DNA of 45,049 nt from Pustulibacterium marinum (GTDB lineage: Bacteria; Bacteroidota; Bacteroidia; Flavobacteriales; Flavobacteriaceae): assembly GCF_900116665.1 (NCBI RefSeq), contig NZ_FPBK01000021.1:1-45049 (forward strand), in the 5' to 3' direction. The notes under the pieces were generated by a model. It was given only the letters and a program-made list of their open reading frames with translations, did not search any database and was not told the DNA's origin. The position numbers and the translations under genes are program-made. Shown piece after piece: positions 17,520-26,284 of this stretch (position 1 is its first letter; the number at the start of each line of letters is the position of its first letter).

Positions 17520-17939
17520 CTAGCCGATTTCCAGTAAGACATCTCCTTGTAGCACACTGCTACCATTTTGTACTAAAATGGATTTTACCACACCAGAGCT
17601 TTCTGCTTGAATGGTATTTTCCATTTTCATGGCTTCCAGTATAATCAGGTCGTCTCCTGTTTTTATGGTATCACCAACATTTACACACATTTTAAGAACG
17701 GTTCCCGGTAGTGGTGCAATGATCTTTTTCACAGATTTATCTGTTTTTAAAGCACCAACATTGGTTGTTTGTTTAGGTTCTGCACGTACCAATCTAGGTG
17801 TTTTGGTGGTGCGCAGTTCTTGTTCCATTTCCACTTCATAAGCAGTACCGTTCACCTCCATTTTTATCAGGTTGCTTTCTGCTTCTTTGATATGAACGTT
17901 GTATGTATTCCCGTTGATATTTAATTTATATTTTTTCAT
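17520..17939 (-). CDS. mmdC: Biotin carboxyl carrier subunit of the decarboxylase
   Basis: The 139-residue protein carries a C-terminal biotinyl domain with the EAMKMENT motif; Lys at about 105 is the biotinylation site. The domain runs from about residue 70 (IIAPLPGTVLKMCVNVGD) to the end (GDVLLEIG). Residues 1-40 form a small beta domain (YKLNINGNTYNVHIKEAES), and a basic, Pro/Thr-containing linker connects the two. It carries CO2 from the carboxyltransferase to the membrane beta subunit. It starts one base after the delta-subunit stop codon. Confidence 0.93.
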   Translation of the reverse strand: MKKYKLNINGNTYNVHIKEAESNLIKMEVNGTAYEVEMEQELRTTKTPRLVRAEPKQTTNVGALKTDKSVKKIIAPLPGTVLKMCVNVGDTIKTGDDLIILEAMKMENTIQAESSGVVKSILVQNGSSVLQGDVLLEIG

Positions 17940-17940
17940 T

Positions 17941-18291
17941 TTATCGATTGTTAAATTGATGGGTCACATAGATTTTACTGCTCCAAGGTGAATAGTTTTT
18001 TGCTACGGAATTGATAGTTACAATAGCGTTTTCCTGATCGTGTGCTTCTTCAAGAAAAAGATACACTGCAGCAGAAACGGCTGCCATTTGCTCTCCCGAA
18101 ACATAACTTTTGGTTGATGTTTCGGACGTAGTTGGTTTCGGAGCTGGTTTTGGCTTTTTCACAAATAGATTCAAAACTTTCGGTAGTAGTGTGAAAAAAC
18201 AGAACAGTAAAACTAACGCCATAAAAACAATGAGCATACCTACCAGTAAAATCACGAACCCTTCTTCTAAATTTGCATTTAAGAATAGCAT
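17941..18291 (-). CDS. mmdD: Decarboxylase delta/gamma subunit (OadG family)
   Basis: The 116-residue protein has one N-terminal membrane helix (EGFVILLVGMLIVFMALVLLFCFF, about residues 10-33), a basic Pro-rich stretch (KKPKPAPKP), and a C-terminal part with MAAVSAAVYLFLEE and the closing SSKIYVTHQFNNR. This matches the OadG/MmdD architecture: a membrane anchor that assembles carboxyltransferase and beta subunit. The position between the carboxyltransferase and biotin-carrier genes is the usual gene order. Conservation in this family is low, so the call rests partly on context. Confidence 0.88.
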   Translation of the reverse strand: MLFLNANLEEGFVILLVGMLIVFMALVLLFCFFTLLPKVLNLFVKKPKPAPKPTTSETSTKSYVSGEQMAAVSAAVYLFLEEAHDQENAIVTINSVAKNYSPWSSKIYVTHQFNNR

Positions 18292-18303
18292 AATGATTAA
18301 ATT

Positions 18304-19866
18304 TTAAAGTGGTAGATTATCGTGTTTCTTAGGAGGGTTTACCTCTTTCTTGGTAGCCAGAGATTCTAAAGCTCTAATAATTCTAAAGCGCGTATTTCTA
18401 GGCTCTATGATATCATCAATAAATCCGTATTTAGCAGCTAAGTAAGGCGTAGCGAATTTTTGAGAGTATTCATTTTCTTTTTTCTCAATAAACTCAGCTC
18501 TTTCTTCTGCATCTGGAATAGATCTTAGTGTTTTTCCTTCTAACACTTCAATAGCGCCTTTGGCACCCATTACTGCAATTTCGGCTGTTGGCCAAGCGTA
18601 ATTTAAATCGCCTCGTAATTGTTTACAGCTCATTACATCGTGTGCACCACCGTACGATTTACGAAGTGTGATGGTAACTTTTGGCACTGTTGCTTCGCCA
18701 TAAGCATATAATAGTTTGGCTCCGTGAATAATAATTCCGCCGTATTCTTGAGAACTTCCCGGTAAAAATCCAGGTACATCTACCAAGGTTACTAATGGAA
18801 TGTTGAAAGCATCACAGAAACGTACAAATCTTGCTGCTTTTCTAGAAGCGTTGATGTCTAACACACCCGCTAAAAATTTAGGTTGATTGGCTACAATACC
18901 AACAGGTCTACCGTTGTATCGAGCAAAACCTACTACAATGTTTTTAGCATAATTGGCTTGAACTTCTAAAAATTCACCATAATCGGTGGTTGCAGAGATG
19001 ACATCTTTGATGTCGTAGGGTTTATTGGCATTCTCAGGAATAATTTCATTGAGCACATTTTCTAAACGATCAATAGGATCTGAGCAATCAATAACCGGAG
19101 GATCTTCTAAATTGTTTTGTGGCAAATAACTCATTAGTTTACGAATAAGGAGTAAACCTTCTTCTTCGCTTCCTGTTAAGAAATGAGAAACACCCGATTT
19201 GGTAGCGTGTACATTGGCACCCCCCAAATCATCGGTAGAAATCACTTCACCAGTTACTGATTTTACTACTTTAGGCCCCGTAACAAACATGTACGATGTT
19301 GCTTCGGTCATCATAATAAAGTCGGTTAGGGCAGGAGAATACACCGCACCACCGGCACAAGGACCAAAAATGGCTGAAATTTGTGGGATAACGCCCGATG
19401 CCATAATGTTACGTTGAAAAATTTCGGCATAACCAGCAAGTGATCGAACACCTTCCTGAATACGTGCACCACCAGAATCGTTGAGTCCAATTACAGGTGC
19501 CCCAATTTTCATGGCCTGGTCTAAGATCTTGCAAACCTTGTTCGCAAACGTTTCCGAAAGTGATCCACCGAAAACCGTAAAATCTTGACTAAACACAAAA
19601 ACAATACGTCCGTCGATAGTTCCTCGACCGGTTACAACACCATCGGAGTAGTATTTTTCGTTTTCAAGACCAAAGGAGTGCGATCTGTGGGTTACAAACA
19701 TATCGTACTCTTCAAAGCTATCTTCATCTAATAAAACTTCGATACGCTCGCGAGCCGTTAGTTTGCCTTTGTTGTGCTGGGCATCAATTCTGTTTTGTCC
19801 ACCACCTAATCTTGCTTCTTCCCGTTTGTCAACAAGTTCTTTAATTTTAATACTAGTTATAGACAT
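18304..19866 (-). CDS. mmdA: Methylmalonyl/propionyl-CoA carboxyltransferase (MmdA)
   Basis: The 520-residue protein is the carboxyltransferase subunit of a biotin-dependent acyl-CoA carboxylase/decarboxylase. It contains two crotonase-like halves: the first with [20 protein letters not shown] and [17 protein letters not shown] (oxyanion holes), the second with [48 protein letters not shown]. Length and motifs match MmdA/PccB. No biotin carboxylase (PccA-type) gene is in the operon, whereas the Na+ pump subunits are, which favours the decarboxylating direction: (S)-methylmalonyl-CoA to propionyl-CoA. Confidence 0.95.
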   Translation of the reverse strand: MSITSIKIKELVDKREEARLGGGQNRIDAQHNKGKLTARERIEVLLDEDSFEEYDMFVTHRSHSFGLENEKYYSDGVVTGRGTIDGRIVFVFSQDFTVFGGSLSETFANKVCKILDQAMKIGAPVIGLNDSGGARIQEGVRSLAGYAEIFQRNIMASGVIPQISAIFGPCAGGAVYSPALTDFIMMTEATSYMFVTGPKVVKSVTGEVISTDDLGGANVHATKSGVSHFLTGSEEEGLLLIRKLMSYLPQNNLEDPPVIDCSDPIDRLENVLNEIIPENANKPYDIKDVISATTDYGEFLEVQANYAKNIVVGFARYNGRPVGIVANQPKFLAGVLDINASRKAARFVRFCDAFNIPLVTLVDVPGFLPGSSQEYGGIIIHGAKLLYAYGEATVPKVTITLRKSYGGAHDVMSCKQLRGDLNYAWPTAEIAVMGAKGAIEVLEGKTLRSIPDAEERAEFIEKKENEYSQKFATPYLAAKYGFIDDIIEPRNTRFRIIRALESLATKKEVNPPKKHDNLPL

Positions 19867-19910
19867 AGTATGGGGTGATTTTAAAAATGTTATGTTAGTT
19901 TTCTTTTAGT

Positions 19911-20321
19911 TTATGCTTCTTTGTTTTCACACAATTCGGTTAGGACACCGTGCGTAGATTTTGGGTGAAGAAACGCGATGTGTAAACCTTCCGCTCCTTT
20001 TCTGGGAGTTTTATCGATGAGTCTTACATCTTTGGTTGCAGCATCTTCCAATTGTTTTTCAAGATTGTTTACTGCAAAGGCAATGTGATGAATACCTTCT
20101 CCTTTTTTCTCAATGAACTTGCCTATAGGTCCATCAGGAGCGGTACTTTCCAGTAGTTCTATTTTGGTTTGACCAATTTTAAAAAATGCTGTTTTAACTT
20201 TTTGATCGGTTACCTCTTCTACAGAGTAGCATTTTAGTCCTAGAACGTTTTCGTAATAGGCAGTAGCTGCTTCAAGATTTTCTACTGCAATACCAATGTG
20301 TTCAATATAATTTAAATCCAT
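19911..20321 (-). CDS. mce: Methylmalonyl-CoA epimerase
   Basis: This 136-residue protein of the vicinal-oxygen-chelate fold interconverts (R)- and (S)-methylmalonyl-CoA, linking the mutase to the decarboxylase. Two repeats are visible, the first starting YIEHIGIAVENLEAATAYYE and the second GIHHIAFAVNNLEKQL. Probable metal ligands are His8, Glu55, His79 and Glu129. Length is standard. It is the first gene of the minus-strand operon, 44 bases ahead of mmdA and divergent from meaB across a 151-bp gap. No cobalamin riboswitch hallmark was seen in that gap. Confidence 0.95.
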   Translation of the reverse strand: MDLNYIEHIGIAVENLEAATAYYENVLGLKCYSVEEVTDQKVKTAFFKIGQTKIELLESTAPDGPIGKFIEKKGEGIHHIAFAVNNLEKQLEDAATKDVRLIDKTPRKGAEGLHIAFLHPKSTHGVLTELCENKEA

Positions 20322-20472
20322 AATTCGATTATTAGAAAATTTATTACTAAGTTTCGGAAGATTTAGAGAACGTTGTGAAATTCTTATTTCTTTAAATAAC
20401 TACTCAAAGTTGGGGTGAATTTATTTAATAGCGCCTGCTTTATATCATGTTTTATTTCAGAATTTTATTCTT

Positions 20473-21486
20473 ATGAAAGTTAAGTTCAAGAGTCGAAGAC
20501 TCACAGCAGAGGCCTACACAACAGGAATTTTAAAGAAAGATAGAGTTATTCTAAGTCAAGCGATTACTTTGGTAGAGAGTAAGTTAGCTAGTGATAATAA
20601 CTTAGCCGAAGAAGTGATTAACAATATTATACCACATACAGGAAACTCTTTACGCATTGGTATTACCGGAGTTCCTGGAGTTGGGAAAAGCACGTTTATA
20701 GAATCTTTTGGAAAGTATCTTACCAGTAAAGGAAAAAAGTTGGCTGTGCTTACCATAGATCCATCTAGTCAACGTTCCAAAGGAAGTATTTTAGGAGACA
20801 AAACCAGAATGGAAGAATTGTCCAATGACCCCAATGCATACGTTAGGCCATCTGCCAGCGGCACCACTTTGGGAGGAATTCATTCCAAAACCAGAGAAAC
20901 CATTTTATTGTGCGAAGCCGCAGGTTTTGATGTTATTTTGATAGAAACCGTGGGTGTAGGCCAAAGTGAAACCTCGGTAAAAGGGTTGGTAGACTTCTTT
21001 TTACTACTCATGTTGTCCAATGCCGGTGACGAATTGCAAGGAATCAAACGGGGAATTATGGAGATGGCTGATGCGATTGCCATAAACAAAGTTGATGGCG
21101 ATAACTTACAAAAAGGACAATTAGCAAAACGCCAATATCAAAATGCATTACACATGTTTCCACCAAACCCAAATGGGTGGGTTCCAAAAGTGTCTACATG
21201 TTCAGCAATTCAAAATGATGGGGTAGAAGCTATCTGGAAAATGATTGCTGATTTTGAAACAGCCATGAAACAAAATGGATTTTTTGAAGGAAACCGAAAG
21301 CAACAGAATTTAGATTGGATGCAGGAAACCATCAAATATCATTTAGAAACCGATTTTTACAATCATCCTGAAGTGAAAAAAGCAATGGAACCAATGAAAG
21401 AATTGGTGATAAATGAAAAATCGCCTGCCATTACGGTAGCGAAAAGATTATTGGCATTGTATCATGAAAATAGCAATGAATCATAA
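20473..21486 (+). CDS. meaB: Methylmalonyl-CoA mutase-associated GTPase MeaB
   Basis: The 337-residue protein is the G3E-family GTPase that loads and protects adenosylcobalamin on methylmalonyl-CoA mutase. Seen: P-loop GVPGVGKST (about residues 66-74), LTIDPSSQRSKGSILGDKTRM (switch region), ILIETVGVGQSE, base recognition AINKVDGDN, and the C-terminal dimerisation helices. It is divergent from the mce-mmd-mut operon, which fits shared control through the 151-bp intergenic region. Its 3' end shares a probable bidirectional terminator with the convergent MFS gene. Confidence 0.95.
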   Translation: MKVKFKSRRLTAEAYTTGILKKDRVILSQAITLVESKLASDNNLAEEVINNIIPHTGNSLRIGITGVPGVGKSTFIESFGKYLTSKGKKLAVLTIDPSSQRSKGSILGDKTRMEELSNDPNAYVRPSASGTTLGGIHSKTRETILLCEAAGFDVILIETVGVGQSETSVKGLVDFFLLLMLSNAGDELQGIKRGIMEMADAIAINKVDGDNLQKGQLAKRQYQNALHMFPPNPNGWVPKVSTCSAIQNDGVEAIWKMIADFETAMKQNGFFEGNRKQQNLDWMQETIKYHLETDFYNHPEVKKAMEPMKELVINEKSPAITVAKRLLALYHENSNES

Positions 21487-21492
21487 CATTTT

Positions 21493-21537
21493 ATAAAGTC
21501 ATTTCTTTGTGAGAAAATCATAGAGAAATGACTTTAT
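21493..21537. terminator. Bidirectional terminator between meaB and the MFS gene
   Basis: ATAAAGTCATTTCT (21493-21506) and AGAAATGACTTTAT (21524-21537) form a 14-bp perfect stem between convergent genes, with T-rich sequence on the plus side. The stem includes the stop codon of the MFS gene. Confidence 0.6.
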
Positions 21538-22754
21538 ATATCTTTTCTTTTTTTCAATAAATAATAGAACAGAAAAGTTAAACCAATACCAATGATTCCC
21601 ATAATGAATAGCATGTTTGGAGCACCAATGTATTCAGAAATACTTCCTACTAATAAACTTCCAATAGGTCCCATTCCATAAAACGCCATCAATAAAATAC
21701 TGATGACTCTACCACGCATTTCAGAAGCCGTTTCCGTTTGGATTATGAGCATAGAAACAGCGAATTGCGCAACTTGCCCCAAACCTAAAAATATGGCAAA
21801 AAGCATAGCAATATAGAAGGAGGTAATTTGTGAAAAGAAAACCAAACTTACGGCAAGTATAAAACTACTGATTAATAGAAATTTTCGTAACGATGTTTTT
21901 TTGTCTAGTGAAGCTAAAAGCATTGTACCGCTTACGGCTCCAAAACCTATAAAACCAGAAATATACCCATAGGTTGCGGCATTTCCTTTAAAGACTTCTT
22001 TTGCAAAAACAGGTATCAAAGAAATGTAGGGTAATAAACATAATCCCATGGATGCCACCGTTAAAATTACCAACAATATTTTGGGAGATTTTTTCAGATA
22101 TGAAATTCCATCTTTCAGCTCTTCAATGGCTTTTCTCTTTATTTGAGGAGGTTGCCATTCTGGTACTTTCATCAGTAAAACCGAAATATAAACCGCTCCA
22201 AAGCTCAGTGAATTTATAAAAAAACAGATGGCTGCATTGGTCCAATGAATTAACAATCCTGAAAGAACTGGTCCCAATAATTTCGCGGTATTGGCCATTG
22301 CTGAGTTGAGGGAAATAGCACTTTGCAAATCTGAAGCATCTTCCACAATATCATGTATCAAAGCTTGACGAGCCGGTACATCAAAAGCATTGATAATTCC
22401 TAAAAGAGCACTCAAAATCAAAATTACCCAAACGGCCTCATAACCCCAAAAGATGTACAAAGCCAACAAACCTGCTTGTAAGGTTCCCAGTATCTGAGTG
22501 ATCTTTACTATGGTATATTTGTTATATCTATCTGCATAAACTCCGCCAAGAACAGAAAATACAAAAGAAGGAAATTGTTCTGCAAAGATGGTAAGCCCCA
22601 AGTAAAATTCTGAATTTGTAATTGCATAAACTACCCAAACCACTGCGGTTCTTTGCATGGCTGTTCCAAATTGTGAAAAAGCACGACCACTAAAGTAAAG
22701 CGTATAATTGGTACTTCTAAAAGCTCTAAGCGCAGGTATATTACTTAATTTCAT
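21534..22754 (-). CDS. MFS transporter, EntS-like (MFS_3) exporter
   Basis: The 406-residue protein has about 12 hydrophobic segments and the motif-A loop GGVYADRYNKYTIVK between helices 2 and 3. The N-terminal RSTNYTLYFSGRAFSQFGTAMQRTAVVWVVYAIT is typical of the MFS_3 group, which includes the enterobactin exporter EntS. The neighbouring AraC regulator and siderophore-interacting reductase make a siderophore exporter plausible, but homologues also export drugs. It lies 55 bases after the AraC stop codon on the same strand, so it may be co-transcribed with it. Confidence 0.88.
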   Translation of the reverse strand: MKLSNIPALRAFRSTNYTLYFSGRAFSQFGTAMQRTAVVWVVYAITNSEFYLGLTIFAEQFPSFVFSVLGGVYADRYNKYTIVKITQILGTLQAGLLALYIFWGYEAVWVILILSALLGIINAFDVPARQALIHDIVEDASDLQSAISLNSAMANTAKLLGPVLSGLLIHWTNAAICFFINSLSFGAVYISVLLMKVPEWQPPQIKRKAIEELKDGISYLKKSPKILLVILTVASMGLCLLPYISLIPVFAKEVFKGNAATYGYISGFIGFGAVSGTMLLASLDKKTSLRKFLLISSFILAVSLVFFSQITSFYIAMLFAIFLGLGQVAQFAVSMLIIQTETASEMRGRVISILLMAFYGMGPIGSLLVGSISEYIGAPNMLFIMGIIGIGLTFLFYYLLKKRKDI

Positions 22755-22809
22755 TGACTAAATTAGTAATTGTAAAAATACATAATCTTATAGCTGCAAT
22801 AGGTTTTGA

Positions 22810-23649
22810 TTACATTAAGTTCTTCTTAAAATTGGAAGGAGAAACACCAAAATGTTTTTTGAAACTTTTATAAAAATGACTTTCATCGGTAAAACCAAAT
22901 TCAAATGCTATTTCAGAGAAAGACTGTTTTTTTTGTTCAATTCTTTTTGAAATAGCCGCCATTCTACTTTGCAAAATGTATTGTTTGACAGAAATATTCA
23001 TTTCCTTCTTGAAAAATATCCCCAAACTATTGGTACTCAAATTGAAGGTTTTTGCAATATATGATAAGGAAAGTAACTCGGGTGTTCGTAGATTTTTATG
23101 AATATGTTTGATGATGGGTTGAATACTTAATTCTGGAATTCCCTTGGTTGGTTGTCCCGGTTGTAATGGAATATTACGTTCCATAATAGTTAAAAAGCAG
23201 AGCAATTGATAGTACATTAAGTTGGCATTAAGAAAGAAATCTGATTGTAATACCAGTAATGTTTTGTGCAATTGCATCAGCAATTTTACATCTTTTTCAG
23301 AACATGAAATTTTAGGATTTAATACTGATTTTGCTCTAATAGGAGCCACTGCTTTTCCTTTGGATTTTGAAACCAGATCTTTCAATATAAATTTGGTGTC
23401 TTCAGAAAATCGGCAACACATAAATGTAGCATTGTTGAAAGTTTTTAACTCAACGGAATCACCTTTGTTAATGAAAAAAGAATCAGAAGCAGCAAAGGAA
23501 AGCTCTTCATCATTTTTTATCAAAATTCCATTTCCTTCTAAACATACAAGCAATTCATAAAAATCTCGTTTGATGCTTTTTACAGATGTAGAATCTAAAT
23601 TTAATTCTAACGCAGCTACAGGCTGTTGAAGTGATGATGAAAATTCCAA
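22810..23649 (-). CDS. AraC-family transcriptional regulator
   Basis: The 279-residue protein has an N-terminal cupin-like sensing region (residues 25-85, with NDEELSFAASDSFFINKGDSVEL) and a C-terminal AraC/HTH_18 DNA-binding domain of about 100 residues containing two helix-turn-helix units (LSYIAKTFNLSTNSLGIFFKK and FSEIAFEFGFTDESHFYKSFKKHFGVSPSNFKK). The start appears to be TTG at 23647-23649: an in-frame stop lies upstream and the next in-frame ATG would remove the first 80 residues. It is divergent from the siderophore-interacting protein gene across about 100 bp, suggesting it controls that gene and perhaps the MFS gene behind it. Confidence 0.85.
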   Translation of the reverse strand: MEFSSSLQQPVAALELNLDSTSVKSIKRDFYELLVCLEGNGILIKNDEELSFAASDSFFINKGDSVELKTFNNATFMCCRFSEDTKFILKDLVSKSKGKAVAPIRAKSVLNPKISCSEKDVKLLMQLHKTLLVLQSDFFLNANLMYYQLLCFLTIMERNIPLQPGQPTKGIPELSIQPIIKHIHKNLRTPELLSLSYIAKTFNLSTNSLGIFFKKEMNISVKQYILQSRMAAISKRIEQKKQSFSEIAFEFGFTDESHFYKSFKKHFGVSPSNFKKNLM

Positions 23650-23750
23650 ATTATAAATAATTACGAATGTAAAATTACCAATTTAATGTGTGAATATACC
23701 AAAATTAGGCAAACAAACTTTGGAAATTTGTAATTCAAAAAATAACGAAA

Positions 23751-24536
23751 ATGGAAAAGCCACAAATGATGAAAGCTGTACTTACAGTGAAAGAAAAAAT
23801 ATATCTCACTCCGCATTACATACGTGTAATTTTGGAAGGCGAAGATCTTTCTATTTATGAAGCAGCCAATGTAGGAGACAATAATAAAATAGTTATTCCC
23901 AAAGATAAATTACAAAAAATTCAACTTCCTGATGGTCCGCCAAAAGGAGCTTCTGATTTCTATATCCGAACGTATACCATGCGTTATTTGGATGTAAACA
24001 AGAACGAAATGGCTATTGATTTTGTGATGCACGGCGAAACAGGGCCGGCTTCTTCCTGGGCAATTCATGCAGAAAAAGGAGACGAATTGGGTGTGCTTAT
24101 GAAAGCAAAAAGAAAACCTATTGTACAACCAGCAGATTGGTATTTATTAATAGGCGATCATACAGCGTTACCTGTTATTTCCACCATTTTAGAAAACTTA
24201 CCGGCAACAACAAAAGGAAAAGTTTTATTGGAGGTTCATAGTTCAGAAGATGTAATTCTACTTCAAAAACCTGCTGGGGTTGAAATTAAGTGGATTTTCA
24301 ATTCGAACCCTGGTGAAACAGCTCCGCTTTTAGAGGCTTTTCAAACTGAAGAAATTCCAGATATGGAAAGCAAATTTGTCTACGCAGCTGCAGAATACCA
24401 CACCATTAAAGAAATTCAGGAATCATTGCGTTCAAACCCTAAACTAGAACGAAAAGATTGGTATGCCTTTTCTTATTGGAAATACGGTATTGCCGAAGAT
24501 GCTTCTGCTATGGAACGCAGAGCAATTTCCAAGTAA
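23751..24536 (+). CDS. Siderophore-interacting protein (SIP), FAD-dependent ferric reductase
   Basis: The 261-residue protein belongs to the SIP family, cytosolic flavoproteins that reduce and release iron from imported ferric siderophores. Seen: FAD-binding motif YIRTYTMRYLD, the block VMHGETGPASSWAIHAEKGDELGV, the C-terminal-domain segment YAAAEYHTIKEIQESLR, and SYWKYGIAED near the end. Its last codon is only 2 bases from the stop codon of the convergent Zur gene. With the AraC and MFS genes it looks like part of an iron-uptake module; no siderophore biosynthesis gene or TonB receptor is in the window. Confidence 0.88.
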   Translation: MEKPQMMKAVLTVKEKIYLTPHYIRVILEGEDLSIYEAANVGDNNKIVIPKDKLQKIQLPDGPPKGASDFYIRTYTMRYLDVNKNEMAIDFVMHGETGPASSWAIHAEKGDELGVLMKAKRKPIVQPADWYLLIGDHTALPVISTILENLPATTKGKVLLEVHSSEDVILLQKPAGVEIKWIFNSNPGETAPLLEAFQTEEIPDMESKFVYAAAEYHTIKEIQESLRSNPKLERKDWYAFSYWKYGIAEDASAMERRAISK

Positions 24537-24538
24537 CA

Positions 24539-24916
24539 TTATTTTGCACATTTTGGGCAAATTCCAGAAAGTGTAAAATTGATCTCCGCAACTTCATAAT
24601 TCACTGGAACCTCAAACTTGGGTTCTACAGTTTCTAAACAAGTAACATCACCACATTTTGTGCAATTAAAGTGCGCATGGTTGTGGTGGTGTATATGATT
24701 TGTATCACAATCTTGACAAACGGCATATTTTAAAACTCCATCTACATTGGTGAATTTGTGAACAAATCCTTCTTTTTCAAGTCTTTCTAAAACTCTATAA
24801 ACAGTTACTCTATTGCATAGTCCATGAAGTTGAGTTTCTATTTCAGAAGGAGACAGCGCTACATCTGAGTGATTTAGTAGCTTTTGAATTTCAGTTTTTG
24901 CTATCGTGTTTCTCAT
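24539..24916 (-). CDS. zur: Fur-family repressor, Zur-like
   Basis: The 125-residue protein is a Fur-family metal-dependent repressor. It has the winged-helix recognition helix (CNRVTVYRVLERLEKEGFVHK), the His-rich metal segment HIHHHNHAHF (74-83), and two CXXC pairs (Cys85/Cys88 and Cys120/Cys123) for structural zinc. A zinc-sensing role (Zur) is inferred because the divergent operon starts with a COG0523 GTPase, a classic Zur target, and three 7-1-7 palindromes lie at promoters here. One of these (24936-24950) is 20 bases upstream of its own start codon, indicating autorepression. A Fur or PerR role is less likely on context. Confidence 0.85.
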   Translation of the reverse strand: MRNTIAKTEIQKLLNHSDVALSPSEIETQLHGLCNRVTVYRVLERLEKEGFVHKFTNVDGVLKYAVCQDCDTNHIHHHNHAHFNCTKCGDVTCLETVEPKFEVPVNYEVAEINFTLSGICPKCAK

Positions 24917-24935
24917 TTTAACATATTTTTATAAA

Positions 24936-24950
24936 TGCAATACTGTTGCG
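24936..24950. promoter_or_regulatory. Zur-type 7-1-7 operator, copy 1 (imperfect)
   Basis: TGCAATACTGTTGCG fits the pattern YGCAANA-N-TGTTGCR. It overlaps the TTG (24946-24948) of the cobW promoter and lies 20 bases upstream of the zur start codon on the other strand. Its centre is 36 bp from that of copy 2. Confidence 0.7.
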
Positions 24951-24973
24951 TTTATTGAATTATTTTACATTTG
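24946..24973 (+). promoter_or_regulatory. Promoter of the cobW-ABC operon
   Basis: TTG (24946-24948), a 17-base spacer, and TACATTTG (24966-24973) give an exact Flavobacteria consensus. The upstream end is covered by Zur box copy 1 and the -7 element overlaps Zur box copy 2 by two bases, so repressor binding would occlude the polymerase. Confidence 0.75.
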
Positions 24974-24986
24974 CAACAGTGTTGCA
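24972..24986. promoter_or_regulatory. Zur-type 7-1-7 operator, copy 2 (perfect)
   Basis: TGCAACAGTGTTGCA is a perfect 7-1-7 palindrome, the usual geometry of Fur-family operators. It begins inside the -7 element of the cobW promoter. Confidence 0.8.
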
Positions 24987-25053
24987 GTAAAGGTAAAAAG
25001 ATTTTTAAAACAAGAGAATAACCTTTTATTAAAATAATAAAGAATATAAGCAA

Positions 25054-26259
25054 ATGAATAAACTTCCCGTAACCGTTTTAAGTGGTTTCTTAGGAGCTGG
25101 AAAAACAACTTTATTAAATCATATACTTCATAACAAACAAGGGTTGAAGGTGGCTGTTATTGTGAATGATATGAGCGAAGTAAATATTGATGCACAGCTG
25201 GTAGAAAATGAGCAAACCCTTTCAAGAACCGAAGAGAAATTGGTAGAAATGAGTAATGGTTGTATATGTTGCACACTTCGTGAAGATCTTATGATAGAGG
25301 TTGAAAAATTAGCACTACAAGATAGATTTGATTATTTGTTGATAGAGAGTACTGGGATTAGTGAACCTGTGCCAGTGGCTCAAACTTTTACTTTTGAAAG
25401 TGAAGATGGCAGTATTGATCTTAGTAAATTTAGTTACATAGATACCATGGTAACCGTTGTAGACGCCTTTAATTTTCTTAAGGATTTTTCCAGTTCAGAT
25501 TATTTGGCAACCCGTGATTTAACTGATATACCCAATGATGACAGAACTATTGTAAACCTACTTACAGATCAGGTTGAATTTGCCAATGTAATTATTTTAA
25601 ATAAAGTAGATCTGGTATCTGAAGATCAGTTAAAAGAATTGTATGCTATTTTACAATCATTAAATCCTGAAGCAGAAATTATTCCTGCTAAGAATTCTGT
25701 AGTGCCATTTAACCGCATTGTAAATACCGGATTATTTGATTTTGAAAAAGCACAAAATTCAGCCGGATGGATCAAGGAATTGGAAGGAGAACATACCCCA
25801 GAAACAGAAGAATATGGTATAAGTTCTTTTGTTTTTTATGATAAGAGACCTTTTCATCCAGAGCGTTTTATGAATTTCATTAATCAAGAATTTCCTCGTA
25901 ACGTAATACGTAGTAAAGGACTCTTTTGGTTGGCATCCAGAAAAGATCAGGCTTTACTTTGGAGTTCTGCAGGTGGATCCTGTAAAGCAGATACTGCGGG
26001 AGTTTGGTGGGCATCTATGCCTTTTGATAGTCGTATAAATTATGCAGTTTTTCTTCAAAATCAAAAGCAGATAGAAGCAGATTGGGATGCTGTTTTTGGA
26101 GATCGTAAAAACGAATTAGTTTTTATTGGTCAACATTTGAATAAAGAAAAAATGATAGCACAATTGAAAGATTGTTTACTCACAGACCTTGAAATTAAAG
26201 AATTTCAGCATAACCAATTAGAAGTTTTAGATCAATGGCCCATCCCGGTTTATAACTAA
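25054..26259 (+). CDS. COG0523/CobW-family GTPase, putative zinc metallochaperone
   Basis: The 401-residue protein is a G3E GTPase of the COG0523 (CobW/ZigA/YciC) family that supplies zinc to client enzymes during zinc limitation. Seen: Walker [10 protein letters not shown] (11-19), the metal-binding motif CICC (Cys70, Cys72, Cys73) in [14 protein letters not shown], Walker [12 protein letters not shown], base recognition ILNKVD, and a C-terminal CobW_C domain with [10 protein letters not shown]. It is the first gene of a four-gene operon driven by a promoter carrying two Zur boxes, which favours a zinc over a cobalamin role. The size of about 400 matches the ZigA/YciC subgroup. Confidence 0.92.
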   Translation: MNKLPVTVLSGFLGAGKTTLLNHILHNKQGLKVAVIVNDMSEVNIDAQLVENEQTLSRTEEKLVEMSNGCICCTLREDLMIEVEKLALQDRFDYLLIESTGISEPVPVAQTFTFESEDGSIDLSKFSYIDTMVTVVDAFNFLKDFSSSDYLATRDLTDIPNDDRTIVNLLTDQVEFANVIILNKVDLVSEDQLKELYAILQSLNPEAEIIPAKNSVVPFNRIVNTGLFDFEKAQNSAGWIKELEGEHTPETEEYGISSFVFYDKRPFHPERFMNFINQEFPRNVIRSKGLFWLASRKDQALLWSSAGGSCKADTAGVWWASMPFDSRINYAVFLQNQKQIEADWDAVFGDRKNELVFIGQHLNKEKMIAQLKDCLLTDLEIKEFQHNQLEVLDQWPIPVYN

Positions 26260-26284
26260 TTGAACGTTAAATTTAGCTACACCA

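Noticed and set aside
20322-20472. Possible cobalamin riboswitch upstream of the B12-dependent mutase operon or meaB
   Set aside because: The 151-bp gap is too short for a full cobalamin riboswitch plus two promoters, and no B12-box-like sequence was seen.
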